Shown: positions 31,002 through 43,460, numbered from the stretch's first letter. The stretch is DNA of 64,000 nt from Paenibacillus larvae subsp. larvae (GCF_002003265.1 NZ_CP019687.1:3477501-3541500); one strand, 5' to 3'. Translations and numbers: made by a program. The notes: a model not told the origin generated them from the letters alone.

Positions 31002-31625
31002 CTACTTCATGGGACCCATTATCAAGAAATTCGGTATAATACTTAACAAAATATTTAAAACTAACAGGATAGTCACGACTTTTCTTTTTTGAGTTTTGGG
31101 TACTGACAAAGATAACCCGAGCAGGTAAATGCCTATGCTCCACAGTCCGCTAAAGCTAAGACTGTTTATAAATCGGTTAAGAAGAAATGGCGCATCCGGC
31201 GGCAATAACAAAGTCAAAGATGTCGGAGAGAACGCAATAGCTTTTCCCAGATAGAGGGTCATGACAAGTTTTAAAGCTGAATCGATAAAAAGCGGCATAT
31301 AGGCATATAAACCTATAATCATCAGTTTTCTGAACGGTGTGAAGGCATCCAGGGCTGCCAAAGCAATATAATTGATGATGCTAAGAATGAAGATATTGAA
31401 TAATGGGGTAAGACAGGCATAAAAAATAGCAAATACACTGGCTATTGTCTTGAGATAGCTCTCACCCATAAAGTTATCAGGTAAGGCCCAAACAGTCGAT
31501 AAAGAAAAAGCTCCTGATAATAGGCTGATAAACAGGATGGGGAAAAATAAATTTCCATGCTGTAGGTTCGTTTGTAATACCTGTTTAGGATGAAAAAAGA
31601 TTTGGAACAGGCTCCTGATCTTCAT
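31002..31625 (-). CDS. Yip1-domain-like membrane protein of the bacteriocin cluster
   Basis: A 207-residue protein with about five membrane helices. The start MKIRSLFQIFFHPKQVLQ and the middle region with ALDAFTPFRKLMIIGLYAYMP resemble Yip1-type membrane proteins that often accompany ABC exporters. ATG 31625 follows gaggag; ten further N-terminal residues in the open frame lack a ribosome site. It lies between the SpoIIM-like gene and the small membrane protein. A role in export or self-protection is inferred from position only. Confidence 0.6.
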   Translation of the reverse strand: MKIRSLFQIFFHPKQVLQTNLQHGNLFFPILFISLLSGAFSLSTVWALPDNFMGESYLKTIASVFAIFYACLTPLFNIFILSIINYIALAALDAFTPFRKLMIIGLYAYMPLFIDSALKLVMTLYLGKAIAFSPTSLTLLLPPDAPFLLNRFINSLSFSGLWSIGIYLLGLSLSVPKTQKRKVVTILLVLNILLSIIPNFLIMGPMK

Positions 31626-31658
31626 TTTATTTTCTCCTCTCAAGCCTCGATACATGAT

Positions 31659-32243
31659 TCATTGAACGAATAAAGGAGAGATTTTTGCCTCTATAATCCC
31701 GGCTAAAATAAAAAGAACGACTGAAAGAACTAACATCGAAATGCTGTTTTTCAGGTGCTCTTTATACCTTATTTTTTTATTTTTTAAAAAACAGTATATA
31801 AAATACCAAGGATATAAACCGGTAGCACTGGCCAAGAGAATGGCGGGTATTTCAAAAACGCCGTGTGCCGCGATACTGCCAGCAGCAGTACTGAAAGAAT
31901 AAAGTTCTCCGATACCTGTAAAAGTCACCCCCAGATAGTAGCCATTGATAAATAGTGCCCATAAAGTTGTGAATGAAAAAGAAAATAGCCCGCCTATCAT
32001 GTACAGGGAACTTTGCAAATTGTGAATGATATAATAAAAAGGATCACTGGATAAGGTTAGAGTATGATCTATATTCACAGAAAAATTCCTTGAAAAAAGA
32101 GCGCCCAAAAGAAAAGAAAGAAAAAAGATGCACCCTGACGCAATAAAAAGTCCCAAAACGACATTTTTTTGAATCCATTTTTCGGATTTAAATCGTTTGT
32201 TAATCTGGTCCCATTTTGCTTGATGTTCACTAACTTGCTTCAT
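31659..32243 (-). CDS. SpoIIM/DUF95 membrane protein of the bacteriocin cluster
   Basis: A 194-residue membrane protein of the stage II sporulation M (DUF95) family, with an N-terminal soluble stretch, about five helices and the typical HGVFEIPAILLASATGL segment. DUF95 proteins are a hallmark of circular bacteriocin clusters, where they are required for production and probably for maturation or export (family knowledge). ATG 32243 follows aggatgatg and overlaps the ATPase gene by 14 bases, so expression is coupled. It is not a sporulation gene in this context. Confidence 0.8.
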   Translation of the reverse strand: MKQVSEHQAKWDQINKRFKSEKWIQKNVVLGLFIASGCIFFLSFLLGALFSRNFSVNIDHTLTLSSDPFYYIIHNLQSSLYMIGGLFSFSFTTLWALFINGYYLGVTFTGIGELYSFSTAAGSIAAHGVFEIPAILLASATGLYPWYFIYCFLKNKKIRYKEHLKNSISMLVLSVVLFILAGIIEAKISPLFVQ

Positions 32244-32949
32244 GTTCATCATCCTGTACCAAACTCAACAATGCTTCCTCGAAGGAACGGTCATGTTTCA
32301 AAGATGAAATGGAACCATCAAACACCAAAACCCCTTGATGGATGACCAGAACACGGTCACACAAATCTTCCACAATATCCAAACGGTGAGAGGACAGCAA
32401 AATACCTGTCTTTTGCTCTTTAGCTAAATGAAGTAAAAATTCCTTTGTTGTTTTGGTGGAAAGAGGGTCATATCCGGTCATCGGTTCATCCAGCAGCAGA
32501 TAACGGGGGGAGTCAAGTATACCTAAGATAAGAGCCACTTTCTGCTTCATTCCGAAGGATAGATGTTTCACATACTCTTTTCGTTTCTCCTGAAGGGAAA
32601 ACATCTGAATAAGCGGGTCTGCTATTTTCCAAATTTGATCGTAACTTAATGAATGAAGCCTGCCTATGTACAGGAAGGTTTCTTCAACCGTTAATAAGTT
32701 GTATAGATACAGGTCATTCGGAATAAAACTTGTTTTCTTGTACTGATCTACCGGAAGGTGATCTGCTGTCATATTTCCCCCGGTCAACTTTCGCAAACCG
32801 CTTAAACATTCCAATAAGGTGCTTTTGCCCGCTCCATTATGTCCCAATAAGCCGAGTACTTCTCCTTCCCTTAATGAAAAGGATACGGAATTCACGGCTT
32901 TTGAAACGCTATTCTCATACTGAAAAGATGCTTTTTCGACACAAATCAT
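32230..32949 (-). CDS. ABC transporter ATP-binding protein of the bacteriocin cluster
   Basis: A 239-residue ATPase: Walker A GLLGHNGAGKSTLLE, signature HLSFGMKQKVALILGI (a divergent LSxGxxQ), Walker B YLLLDEPMTGYDP and switch His in LSSHRLDIVEDL. I place the start at ATG 32949, which overlaps the stop of the upstream permease as ATGA; the longer frame to 33033 runs through permease sequence and has no ribosome site. Together with the DUF95 protein it probably drives export of, or immunity to, the circular bacteriocin. Confidence 0.88.
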   Translation of the reverse strand: MICVEKASFQYENSVSKAVNSVSFSLREGEVLGLLGHNGAGKSTLLECLSGLRKLTGGNMTADHLPVDQYKKTSFIPNDLYLYNLLTVEETFLYIGRLHSLSYDQIWKIADPLIQMFSLQEKRKEYVKHLSFGMKQKVALILGILDSPRYLLLDEPMTGYDPLSTKTTKEFLLHLAKEQKTGILLSSHRLDIVEDLCDRVLVIHQGVLVFDGSISSLKHDRSFEEALLSLVQDDEHEAS

Positions 32950-34600
32950 TTTATTTTCCAGCCTTTCCATACAGGTGTTCTTAAAATAAGAATAAGGAGA
33001 ACATTCCAAACGGCCGTAGTCAAAAGTAAACATTGTAAAGAAGAAATTAAAAAATCCTGCTCACTTATTTTCTCCGCATATAACAAAGCGGCCTTCACCC
33101 CGACAAAGCTAATATTGATAAAATCATAAAAAAGAAACAGCACACTCTCGGAAATAGATCCAAGCAGGGAAGTATTAATTTGGTCTTTGTTCTCCCAGCC
33201 AAAATTAGGAAAACAAACGCTTCCCACTATAAAGCTTAAAGTCAAGGTTAAGCTGATACAAAACGCGCTTGCCAGTACATATACCGAACCCAGGGGGAAA
33301 CCGGTATAAATAATAGGATGATGAAAGTATGAATACATACGATCGGGAATACGAAAAAAAAGTGCAGAATAGCTTTGGCCCGATAAAGAAAGTACGGATT
33401 CTCTAATCGGACAAAATGAAGAATAATCCAGTTCCTTTCTGTGTCCAAACTGGTCACTTTTCCGGCGGCAATTGTAGCCAATGCAGCTAAAATCATCTGA
33501 GAGATGATGACCAATAAAAGCAAAACCCCTTGGGAGAGCTGTTCTTTCCCTGTCAGATGATATGAAAAGGCAGCGAAGCCTCCTAACATGCAAGAGGAAG
33601 AGAACCATACCTTTTTGATGAATTCCCAAGAAATCGTTTCTCCCCTGGTTGTCAGAAGTAAATCCTTCATGATCAGATTCAGTGTTTTAGAACGAATGCC
33701 TGGCGACATAAAGAACCGGGTTAAAAAGGAACGTTTATTGGTTTCTTTTCCTTGTTCTTCTTTATTCCATCTTGAGATGTCCCAGGATTTGTTACATACA
33801 TATACTGGAGCTATAACAGCCGGCATTAGCAGGAGACTGGCGAGTACCACCCATACGTATCCGGTAATCAAGAACCCATTGTCCCATTTCCATTCCATAA
33901 AGGCTTGCATCCAGTGGGAAAAGAATTGGCGGTTATTTAGATATCTTATGATGGCATAAGAAATTCCTGCACCGATGAACAGCTGAAAGAGAAAAAAGAT
34001 GACCCTCGTAGAGAATGAACCTATGCGGAAGGATGGCTTGTTTACAGCAAATAAAAGGACCATTAGGGACATTTTACAAAGTAAAGCAAACAGTACGATA
34101 GCCCAAAAAAGGAGAATCCATAAAATAGGGGAATAAGAACCCGCTGCTTGAATAATAGCAATGATGATTCCCGCCTGAAAAGGAATTCCATATAACAATA
34201 CTTCCAGAAAGAAGGCATCTACCAGTTTGGCAAATTGAACAGCAAAGGGAGACTGTCCCCTCGTTCTTAAGAGGAAGTAATCCTGGGAAGAAAAAGCCCG
34301 TATGTATACTTCTTGAAAAGAATGTGTAAGTAAATAAGAGAAAAACAAAAGGCAAAAGAGGAATTCCATCTTGGCAGCCAAATCCAATGAAACCGTAATC
34401 CTGTTGTTTTGAAGAACAAGAAATAAAGCGTAACAAGAAAAGTAAGTAAATAATCCTACCAAAACCCATGCACCTGCGACAATTTGCAGCAGCCTTTTAA
34501 GGCTTATAACAGTATTCGGCAGAATTCGGCTAACCAACCAGCGGAAATGAAGCAAATGCTGTAATCCGATTAATAATCCTATATGTTTGATAGTTTTCAT
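32946..34600 (-). pseudogene. Large membrane protein of the bacteriocin cluster, frameshifted
   Basis: Would be about 551 residues with ten or more membrane helices, starting MKTIKHIGLLIGLQHLL after aaggagttagtg. The N-terminal reading frame runs from 34600 to 33248, the C-terminal part is in another frame ending at 32946. They meet at a five-base run (33293-33297, C on the coding strand): one extra base turns IPVSPWVRY into a join with PLGSVYVLASAFCIS. The protein is reminiscent of the big membrane component (B-type) of circular bacteriocin clusters or of an ABC-2-like permease; I cannot decide which. If the break is real, bacteriocin production may be lost. Confidence 0.75.
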
Positions 34601-34617
34601 CACTAACTCCTTGGGAA

Positions 34618-34649
34618 AAGGCAGAAAGTCTGCCATAGACTTCTGCCTT
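34618..34649 (-). terminator. Hairpin between bacteriocin precursor and downstream genes
   Basis: Arms aaggcagaaagtct and agacttctgcctt pair with one bulge; on the minus strand only a short T run follows. Such leaky hairpins after bacteriocin precursor genes favour excess precursor transcript over the export genes. Confidence 0.6.
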
Positions 34650-34657
34650 AAAACGAT

Positions 34658-34882
34658 TTACCATGCTATAGCTGCACTTCTGGCCATCCCTTTGATTTTT
34701 CTCTTAATCATGTAAAAAACTACAGCACCTCCAATAGCTAGCGGCCCCGTAACGGCAGCAATAATGGAAATAACTGCCCACATGTCTGCACCAGCCATCA
34801 CAGCATCATAAACCTTTGTAGAAGTGTCCATACTTATTTTAAATGTACCGGCTATCTCAACGATGGAATTAAACAAATCCAA
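34658..34882 (-). CDS. Circular bacteriocin precursor (uberolysin/AS-48-like)
   Basis: A 74-residue peptide starting at TTG 34882, eight bases after aagaggtg; the 12 upstream residues of the open frame run through that ribosome site. Sequence features: short acidic start MDLFNSIVE, then IAGTFKIS, a hydrophobic helical core with MWAVISIIAAV and GPLAIGGAVV, a basic segment MIKRKIKGMARS and C-terminal SAAIAW. Enterocin AS-48 ends in VIAW and uberolysin in AVIW, and uberolysin has a comparable six-residue leader ending in Glu before LAG (recalled family knowledge). By analogy cleavage after Glu-9 would give a 65-residue ring joining Ile-10 to Trp-74. The cluster downstream (membrane protein, ATPase, DUF95) supports the call. 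The mature boundaries are inferred. Confidence 0.85.
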   Translation of the reverse strand: MDLFNSIVEIAGTFKISMDTSTKVYDAVMAGADMWAVISIIAAVTGPLAIGGAVVFYMIKRKIKGMARSAAIAW

Positions 34883-34953
34883 TTTGATTTCACCTCTTTT
34901 AATTTCATATTCTATCATTACTAGTAATGCAAAAATATGGATTTACAAGTAAA

Positions 34954-34983
34954 ATTATATAATTCTTTCTATTTAAATGTCAA
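34954..34983 (-). promoter_or_regulatory. Sigma-A promoter of the bacteriocin cluster
   Basis: On the minus strand TTGACA (34983-34978), 18-base spacer, TATAAT (34959-34954): perfect consensus boxes about 70 bases before the precursor start. Confidence 0.85.
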
Positions 34984-34991
34984 CAAATAAC

Positions 34992-35032
34992 AAAAAAACC
35001 AGTCGGCCCCTATAGATTCGACTGATTTTTTG
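34992..35032 (-). terminator. Terminator after clpP
   Basis: On the minus strand atcagtcg ... cgactggt followed by a run of seven T. It separates clpP from the bacteriocin promoter. Confidence 0.75.
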
Positions 35033-35055
35033 CTTGGAATAAACATTTCGGAGTT

Positions 35056-35085
35056 GAATCAATTTCATAATTGTGAAATTGATTC
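35056..35085. repeat. 12-base perfect inverted repeat after clpP
   Basis: gaatcaatttca - taattg - tgaaattgattc is a perfect palindrome with a six-base loop and no T run. The similar tttcatatgaaattgattc occurs at about 30196 upstream of the HPr gene. It could be an operator or a stabilising mRNA 3' hairpin of clpP. Confidence 0.55.
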
Positions 35086-35102
35086 AGTTTGGAACAGATT
35101 CA

Positions 35103-35684
35103 TTAAACCCGCTCGATGACTTTATCAATCAATCCGTACTCCTTGGCTTCTGAAGCACTCATGAAATAATCACGGTCCGTGTCACGCTCGATTTTTTCAA
35201 GAGGCTGGCCTGTACGTTCGGACAGGATCCGGTTTAGGTTTTCCCGCATTTTAATAATCCGTTTTGCCCGGATTTCAATGTCCGTAGCCTGGCCTTCCGC
35301 ACCGCCGAGAGGCTGATGAATCATCACTTCACTGTTAGGAAGGGCATAACGTTTGCCGACGGCACCCGCATTCAGCAGGAAAGCTCCCATGGAAGCGGCC
35401 ATCCCTACACAAATGGTGGAAACGTCGGGTTTAATATATTGCATCGTATCATAAATAGCCATACCTGCCGTAATAGAGCCGCCCGGGCTGTTGATGTACA
35501 GGCTGATGTCTTTATCCGGATCTTGCGCAGCCAGGAACAGAAGCTGGGCAATAATCGAGTTGGCCACTGCATCATTCACTTGAGTGCCAAGAAAAACAAT
35601 CCGGTCTTTAAGCAAACGGGAGTAAATGTCATAAGAACGTTCTCCTCTTGCATCCGGTTCTACTACCATTGGAATAAAACTCAT
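35103..35684 (-). CDS. clpP: ATP-dependent Clp protease proteolytic subunit
   Basis: Serine protease forming the double heptameric chamber used by ClpX and ClpC. Catalytic Ser-98 is in [12 protein letters not shown], His-123 in [11 protein letters not shown] and the Asp in [11 protein letters not shown]. 193 residues. ATG 35684 follows aaggaggg; the 42 upstream residues of the open frame run through the promoter. The CtsR operator and promoter upstream show heat-shock control. Confidence 0.97.
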   Translation of the reverse strand: MSFIPMVVEPDARGERSYDIYSRLLKDRIVFLGTQVNDAVANSIIAQLLFLAAQDPDKDISLYINSPGGSITAGMAIYDTMQYIKPDVSTICVGMAASMGAFLLNAGAVGKRYALPNSEVMIHQPLGGAEGQATDIEIRAKRIIKMRENLNRILSERTGQPLEKIERDTDRDYFMSASEAKEYGLIDKVIERV

Positions 35685-35750
35685 AACGAGTATACCCTCC
35701 TTATCGTTCCATCTTTCGTGGATGGTGTATGATTTCAAGTATCTACAAAT

Positions 35751-35791
35751 ATGATAACGAAAAAACGTTTTAAGGTCAAGAAAGGTCAAAC
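35751..35791 (-). promoter_or_regulatory. clpP promoter with overlapping CtsR operator
   Basis: aggtcaa-gaa-aggtcaa at 35774-35790 matches the CtsR heptad direct repeat spaced by three bases. Reading the minus strand, one heptad supplies the -35 box TTGACC (35780-35775), followed after 18 bases by TATCAT (35756-35751). Repressor binding would block sigma-A RNA polymerase directly. Confidence 0.85.
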
Positions 35792-35817
35792 TGTTTGTTG
35801 AATGCAGCAATTAAATA

Positions 35818-35861
35818 AAAAACTGTCCCTGCGCCATTCATCATGACTCAGGGACAGCTTA
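35818..35861 (-). terminator. Terminator after tRNA-Arg
   Basis: On the minus strand agctgtccctg ... cagggacagtt followed by TTTTT, just downstream of the tRNA-Arg gene. Confidence 0.75.
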
Positions 35862-35872
35862 TGAAGTAAAAA

Positions 35873-35944
35873 CGCGCCCGCGAGGGATCGAACCTCGATC
35901 TCAGGCTCCGGAGGCCTGCGTCATATCCATTGGACCACGGGCGC
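35873..35944 (-). tRNA. tRNA-Arg (CCG), CCA not encoded
   Basis: Minus-strand cloverleaf with acceptor gcgcccg/cgggcgc, anticodon loop with CCG between caggc and gcctg stems, T-loop ttcgatcc, discriminator G. The next bases are TTT, so CCA is added after transcription. Confidence 0.93.
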
Positions 35945-36098
35945 AAAATAATATTTCCAAACATTCTATTTTGATAGATTGAAACTGAAACAGCAAAATT
36001 AATTATACGTGTTTGGTTACGAAAAATCAAGCCCCACAAAAAAGGTTTATGGGCACCATTACTTTCAATGAATTTTCATAATCAGGACGGAAGGCGAG

Positions 36099-36127
36099 TT
36101 GATTCTTTAAAGGGGGTCGTATATAAT
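36099..36127 (+). promoter_or_regulatory. Sigma-A promoter of the cggR-gapA operon
   Basis: TTGATT (36099-36104), 17-base spacer, TATAAT (36122-36127). Confidence 0.75.
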
Positions 36128-36159
36128 GAAGCGTGTAAAGGAAATTTTTTTGGACCATA

Positions 36160-36196
36160 TGGGACTAAAAATGCACTCGTGGGACATATTAAGTCC
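36160..36196 (+). promoter_or_regulatory. CggR operator
   Basis: tgggac-N6-tgcac-tcg-tgggac-N6-agtcc has the layout of the Bacillus subtilis CggR operator (CGGGAC-N6-TGTC-type units in tandem, three bases apart). It lies about 30 bases after the -10 box, in the leader, so bound CggR would act as a roadblock, relieved by fructose 1,6-bisphosphate. Confidence 0.8.
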
Positions 36197-36220
36197 AATA
36201 ATTAAAATCAGGAGTGTACG

Positions 36221-37248
36221 ATGAGAAAGATCCTTGATATTCAAAAACAGCTTGTCCCTGATATGCTGCGAATCTTGAATAAAAGATATACCATTTTGCA
36301 TCAGATCAGGATATCCGGGACGATAGGCCGCAGAACACTGGCCGGTTCTCTTGATATGACAGAGCGTGTCCTTCGGGGTGAGGTTGATTTTATGAAGGCT
36401 CAAGGCCTGATTCAAATTGAAACTTCCGGCATGAGAATCAGCGAAGAAGGAACCAAGGTTTTGGACGAACTGGAACCGATGATGAAAGATATTCTTGGCC
36501 TTACCCATATGGAGCAGCAAATCTGCGAGAAATTCCGGATCAAGCAGGCAGTGATTGTCCCGGGAGATTCCGATACTTCCTCTTTTACGAGAAAAGAGCT
36601 CGGGCGGGCCGGTGCTTCCGTACTGCGAAAGTATTTATCGGACAATGATATTATCGCAGTTACAGGCGGATCTACAATGGCTGAGGTAGCCAATCATTTA
36701 TTGGCTTCCGGTAATATGAAAAACAGCTGTTTTGTTCCGGCCAGAGGAGGTCTGGGTGAAAGTATGGAATTCCAGGCGAATACCATAGCTTCCAACATGG
36801 CCAAAAAGACCGGAGCGCAATACCGTCTGCTTCATGTTCCGGATCATTTAAATGAAGAAGCCTATCAATCTCTAATGAAGGACCCGAATATTCAGGAAAG
36901 AATGCAAGTGATTCGGGAAAGCCGCATTGTAGTTCATGGAATTGGAGATGCTATGGTTATGGCCAGACGGCGGAAAGTAGACCAGGAAACAATCAAAAAT
37001 TTACAAAAAGACGGGGCATTAGCCGAGGCTTTTGGATACTACTTTAATAAAGACGGCGAAGTTGTTCATAAAATGTCAACAGTTGGTTTAAGATTAGAGG
37101 ATATTCAGAATACTGAAATAGTGATCGGTATTGCCGGGGGAAAAGCAAGGGGGAAGCAATTGCTTCCGTGCTTAAATTCGGCCACCAGGACGTACTGGTT
37201 ACAGACGAGGCTGCTGCCATACAGCTTATGCATGATGTGTTATCTTGA
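36221..37248 (+). pseudogene. cggR: Central glycolytic genes regulator CggR, C-terminal frameshift
   Basis: SorC-family repressor of the gapA operon, with an N-terminal HTH (GRRTLAGSLDMTERVLRGEVDFM) and sugar-phosphate-binding domain (VTGGSTMAEVANHL, FVPARGGLGE, VVHGIGDAMVMARRR). Reading stays normal until a five-G run at 37149-37153, after which the in-frame product ends with an unrelated 30-residue tail at 37282. One more G restores EAIASVLKFGHQDVLVTDEA and a stop at 37248, the expected end. Only the last 30 or so residues are affected, so a partly active repressor is possible, or the base is a sequencing miss. Confidence 0.85.
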
Positions 37249-37292
37249 CAGGCCTCTGGCTTGTCTTGAAATATACAATTAGACAATACTAG

Positions 37293-38309
<1,017 letters not shown>

Positions 38310-38447
38310 TTTGGATCAGTCATTCATAAGGGACAACTAAGAGGTGAAGAGGAGAAGCAATTCTCCTCTTTCCCCTTGATTAACTTGCCAAATAACCAGT
38401 GGAAAGGCCGGAAAGGTATCCACGGAAAGAGCATAGGAGGAAAACGA

Positions 38448-39629
38448 ATGAACAAGAAAATTGTTCGCGATGTAGAAGTTGCAGGAAAGCGTGTATTCGT
38501 TCGCGTAGATTTTAACGTTCCCCTCGAAAACGGTCAAATTACTGATGATACTCGAATCAGGGAAACCCTTCCTACAGTGAAATACTTAATTGAGCAAGGC
38601 GCTAGAGTCATCCTGGCCAGTCACTTGGGACGTCCTAAAGGACAAGTGGTGGAAGAAATGAGACTGACTCCAGTAGCTAAGCGTTTGTCCGAACTGCTTG
38701 GTAAACCGGTGGTGAAAGCGGATGTTGCCATTGGTGCGGAAGCAAAAGAAAAAGCCGAGCAGTTGAAAAACGGCGAGGTTCTTCTTCTTGAGAATGTTCG
38801 TTTCTACCCGGGTGAAGAGAAGAACGATCCTGAACTGGCTAAAGCTTTCGCAGAGCTGGCCGAGTTGTACGTGAACGACGCATTTGGTGCTGCTCACCGT
38901 GCCCATGCTTCTACAGAAGGTATCGCTCATCACCTTCCAGCCGTATCCGGTCTTCTTATGGAAAAAGAGCTCGATGTGCTGGGCAAAGCTCTTACCAATC
39001 CGGAAAGACCTTTCACAGCCATCATTGGCGGAGCAAAAGTAAAAGATAAAATTGATGTTATTAATAACTTGCTGAATCTGGCAGACAACATCATTATCGG
39101 TGGAGGCCTGGCATATACATTCTTGAAAGCTCAAGGAAATGAAGTCGGTAAATCCCTTGTAGATAATGAAAAAATTGATTTAGCCCTTGGTTTTATTAAC
39201 AAGGCTAAGGAAAAAGGCGTAAATTTCTTATTGCCTAAAGATATTATAGTTGCGGATGATTTCAGTAATACGGCCAACACCAAAGTTGTGGCGGTAAACC
39301 AAATTCCGGCTGACTGGGAAGGCCTCGATATCGGACCTGAAACCTGTAAACTGTATGCGGAAACCATTAAGAACTCCAAGCTGGTTGTATGGAATGGGCC
39401 AATGGGTGTGTTTGAAATGGATCTGTTTGCAGAAGGTACGAAAGCAGTTGCCCAGGCTTGTGCCGAGACAGAAGCTTATACCATTATCGGTGGGGGCGAT
39501 TCTGCAGCCGCGGTTGAGAAATTTAAAATGGCGGACAAAATGGATCACATCTCCACAGGTGGAGGGGCTTCCCTGGAATTCATGGAAGGCAAAGCCCTGC
39601 CGGGTGTTGTGGCCCTTCAAGATAAATAA
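38448..39629 (+). CDS. pgk: Phosphoglycerate kinase
   Basis: Makes ATP and 3-phosphoglycerate from 1,3-bisphosphoglycerate. Signature [14 protein letters not shown] near the start, substrate-binding [27 protein letters not shown], and C-terminal nucleotide region [15 protein letters not shown]. 393 residues. ATG 38448 follows aggaggaaa. Second enzyme of the operon. Confidence 0.97.
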   Translation: MNKKIVRDVEVAGKRVFVRVDFNVPLENGQITDDTRIRETLPTVKYLIEQGARVILASHLGRPKGQVVEEMRLTPVAKRLSELLGKPVVKADVAIGAEAKEKAEQLKNGEVLLLENVRFYPGEEKNDPELAKAFAELAELYVNDAFGAAHRAHASTEGIAHHLPAVSGLLMEKELDVLGKALTNPERPFTAIIGGAKVKDKIDVINNLLNLADNIIIGGGLAYTFLKAQGNEVGKSLVDNEKIDLALGFINKAKEKGVNFLLPKDIIVADDFSNTANTKVVAVNQIPADWEGLDIGPETCKLYAETIKNSKLVVWNGPMGVFEMDLFAEGTKAVAQACAETEAYTIIGGGDSAAAVEKFKMADKMDHISTGGGASLEFMEGKALPGVVALQDK

Positions 39630-40403
<774 letters not shown>

Positions 40404-40404
40404 G

Positions 40405-41943
40405 ATGTCCAGACCCAAACCGGTTGCTTTGATCATCTTAGACGGATTTGGACTTCGTGAAGAAGTACACGGTAATGCAGTGGCTCATGCCCATAAGCCT
40501 AACTATGACCGCTATTGGTCTGCTTATCCTCACACAACTTTAACTGCATGTGGAGAGGCTGTTGGCCTTCCGGCGGGACAGATGGGGAATTCGGAGGTAG
40601 GCCATCTGAACATTGGGGCAGGAAGAATCGTATATCAAGATCTTACCCGAATCACCAAATCCATTCGTGAAGGAGAATTCTTCCATAACGACACGTTAAG
40701 AGCGGCTGTCTTGCATGCCAAAGAACACGGAAAGAAACTGCATGTATACGGACTTCTTTCTGATGGCGGGGTACACAGCCATATTTCCCATATGTTTGCC
40801 ATGCTTGAAATGGCTAAGAAAGAGGGGCTGAAAGACGTATATTTCCATGCTTTCCTTGACGGACGTGATGTGGCTCCTGATTCTGCGGGCAAGTATATGG
40901 AAATGCTGCTGAACAAAATTACGGAAACAGGGTTAGGAAAGGTAGCGACAGTCCAAGGGCGCTATTATGCTATGGACCGCGATAAACGTTGGGAACGTGT
41001 AGAGAAATCTTACCGCGCTATGGTATATGGCGAAGGCCCGAAGTATACTGATCCTATGGAGGCTATTAAAGAATCCTACTTAAAATCCGTTTATGACGAA
41101 TTCGTCATGCCTACAGTTATTGTGGATGAAGCCGGTAAACCGGTTGGCCTTGTAGAGGATGGGGACTCGGTTGTCTTCTGCAACTTCCGCCCGGACCGTG
41201 CCATTCAGCTTTCCCAGGTATTTAAGAATAAGGATTTCCGCGGATTTGACCGTGGGGATAAAGCACCCAAAAACCTTCATTTTGTCTGCCTGACTTTGTT
41301 TAGTGAAACAGTGGACGGTTACGTTGCGTATAAACCTAAAGACCTGGACAATACATTGGGTGAAGTTGTTTCCCAGAATGGTTTGAAACAGCTGCGTATT
41401 GCAGAGACTGAAAAATACCCGCACGTTACGTTCTTCTTTAGTGGAGGACGGGATATTGAGCTTCCTGGAGAAACCCGTGTGCTGATTCCTTCGCCGAAAG
41501 TCGCCACATATGATCTGAAACCGGAAATGAGTGCTTATGAAGTGGCGGCGGCAGCAGTTAAGGAAATTAATGAGGACAAGCATGACATGATTATCCTGAA
41601 TTTTGCCAATCCTGATATGGTAGGACACTCCGGTATGCTGGAACCGACCGTTAAGGCGATTGAAGCCACGGACGAATGTTTGGGACAGGTGGTCGAGGCC
41701 ATCCTGGCCAAAGGCGGCGTAGCATGCATTACGGCCGACCATGGAAATGCCGATATCGTCATCGACGATAATGAGCGTCCAATGACCGCCCATACAACCA
41801 ATCCGGTACCTTTTATCGTAACAAAACAGGGAATTTCCCTTAGAGAAGGCAGTATTTTGGCAGATATCGCGCCGACTCTGCTGGATCTGTTGCAAGCCCA
41901 GCAGCCTGCTGAAATGACAGGCACAACTATTATCAATAAATAA
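40405..41943 (+). CDS. gpmI: 2,3-bisphosphoglycerate-independent phosphoglycerate mutase
   Basis: Manganese enzyme of the alkaline phosphatase superfamily. Metal motif ALIILDGFG and nucleophile Ser in [15 protein letters not shown] at the N-terminus, phosphate-contact [11 protein letters not shown], and C-terminal metal ligands in [11 protein letters not shown] and [10 protein letters not shown]. 512 residues. It starts one base after the tpiA stop with gaggggg upstream. Confidence 0.97.
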   Translation: MSRPKPVALIILDGFGLREEVHGNAVAHAHKPNYDRYWSAYPHTTLTACGEAVGLPAGQMGNSEVGHLNIGAGRIVYQDLTRITKSIREGEFFHNDTLRAAVLHAKEHGKKLHVYGLLSDGGVHSHISHMFAMLEMAKKEGLKDVYFHAFLDGRDVAPDSAGKYMEMLLNKITETGLGKVATVQGRYYAMDRDKRWERVEKSYRAMVYGEGPKYTDPMEAIKESYLKSVYDEFVMPTVIVDEAGKPVGLVEDGDSVVFCNFRPDRAIQLSQVFKNKDFRGFDRGDKAPKNLHFVCLTLFSETVDGYVAYKPKDLDNTLGEVVSQNGLKQLRIAETEKYPHVTFFFSGGRDIELPGETRVLIPSPKVATYDLKPEMSAYEVAAAAVKEINEDKHDMIILNFANPDMVGHSGMLEPTVKAIEATDECLGQVVEAILAKGGVACITADHGNADIVIDDNERPMTAHTTNPVPFIVTKQGISLREGSILADIAPTLLDLLQAQQPAEMTGTTIINK

Positions 41944-41979
41944 TTCCTTGCCTTGAATTTTAACATTCATTATGAAATC

Positions 41980-42058
41980 CGCAGGAACGACTCTCTCCTT
42001 TACGTCCATACAACGTTTTTGCGCTGCAGCAAATCTTTAGAAAGAGAGTCATCCTGCG
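41980..42058 (+). repeat. Long hairpin between gpmI and eno
   Basis: cgcagga...gactctct pairs with agagagtc.tcctgcg: 15 pairs with a small bulge around a loop of about 46 bases. No T run follows, so it is not a normal terminator; it may be an mRNA processing or stability element, or control eno separately. Confidence 0.6.
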
Positions 42059-42084
42059 TTCAAAAACCCCATACACATTAATGA

Positions 42085-43392
<1,308 letters not shown>

Positions 43393-43460
43393 GCAAAAGT
43401 TATAGCAAATTAACTTTTCCAATAAGCTTGAATAAGTGAGATGGAGAGGGGGAGCTGAAT

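Noticed and set aside
41080-42009. 309-codon frame opposite gpmI
   Set aside because: Antisense to a clear phosphoglycerate mutase; no start signals or recognisable domain.
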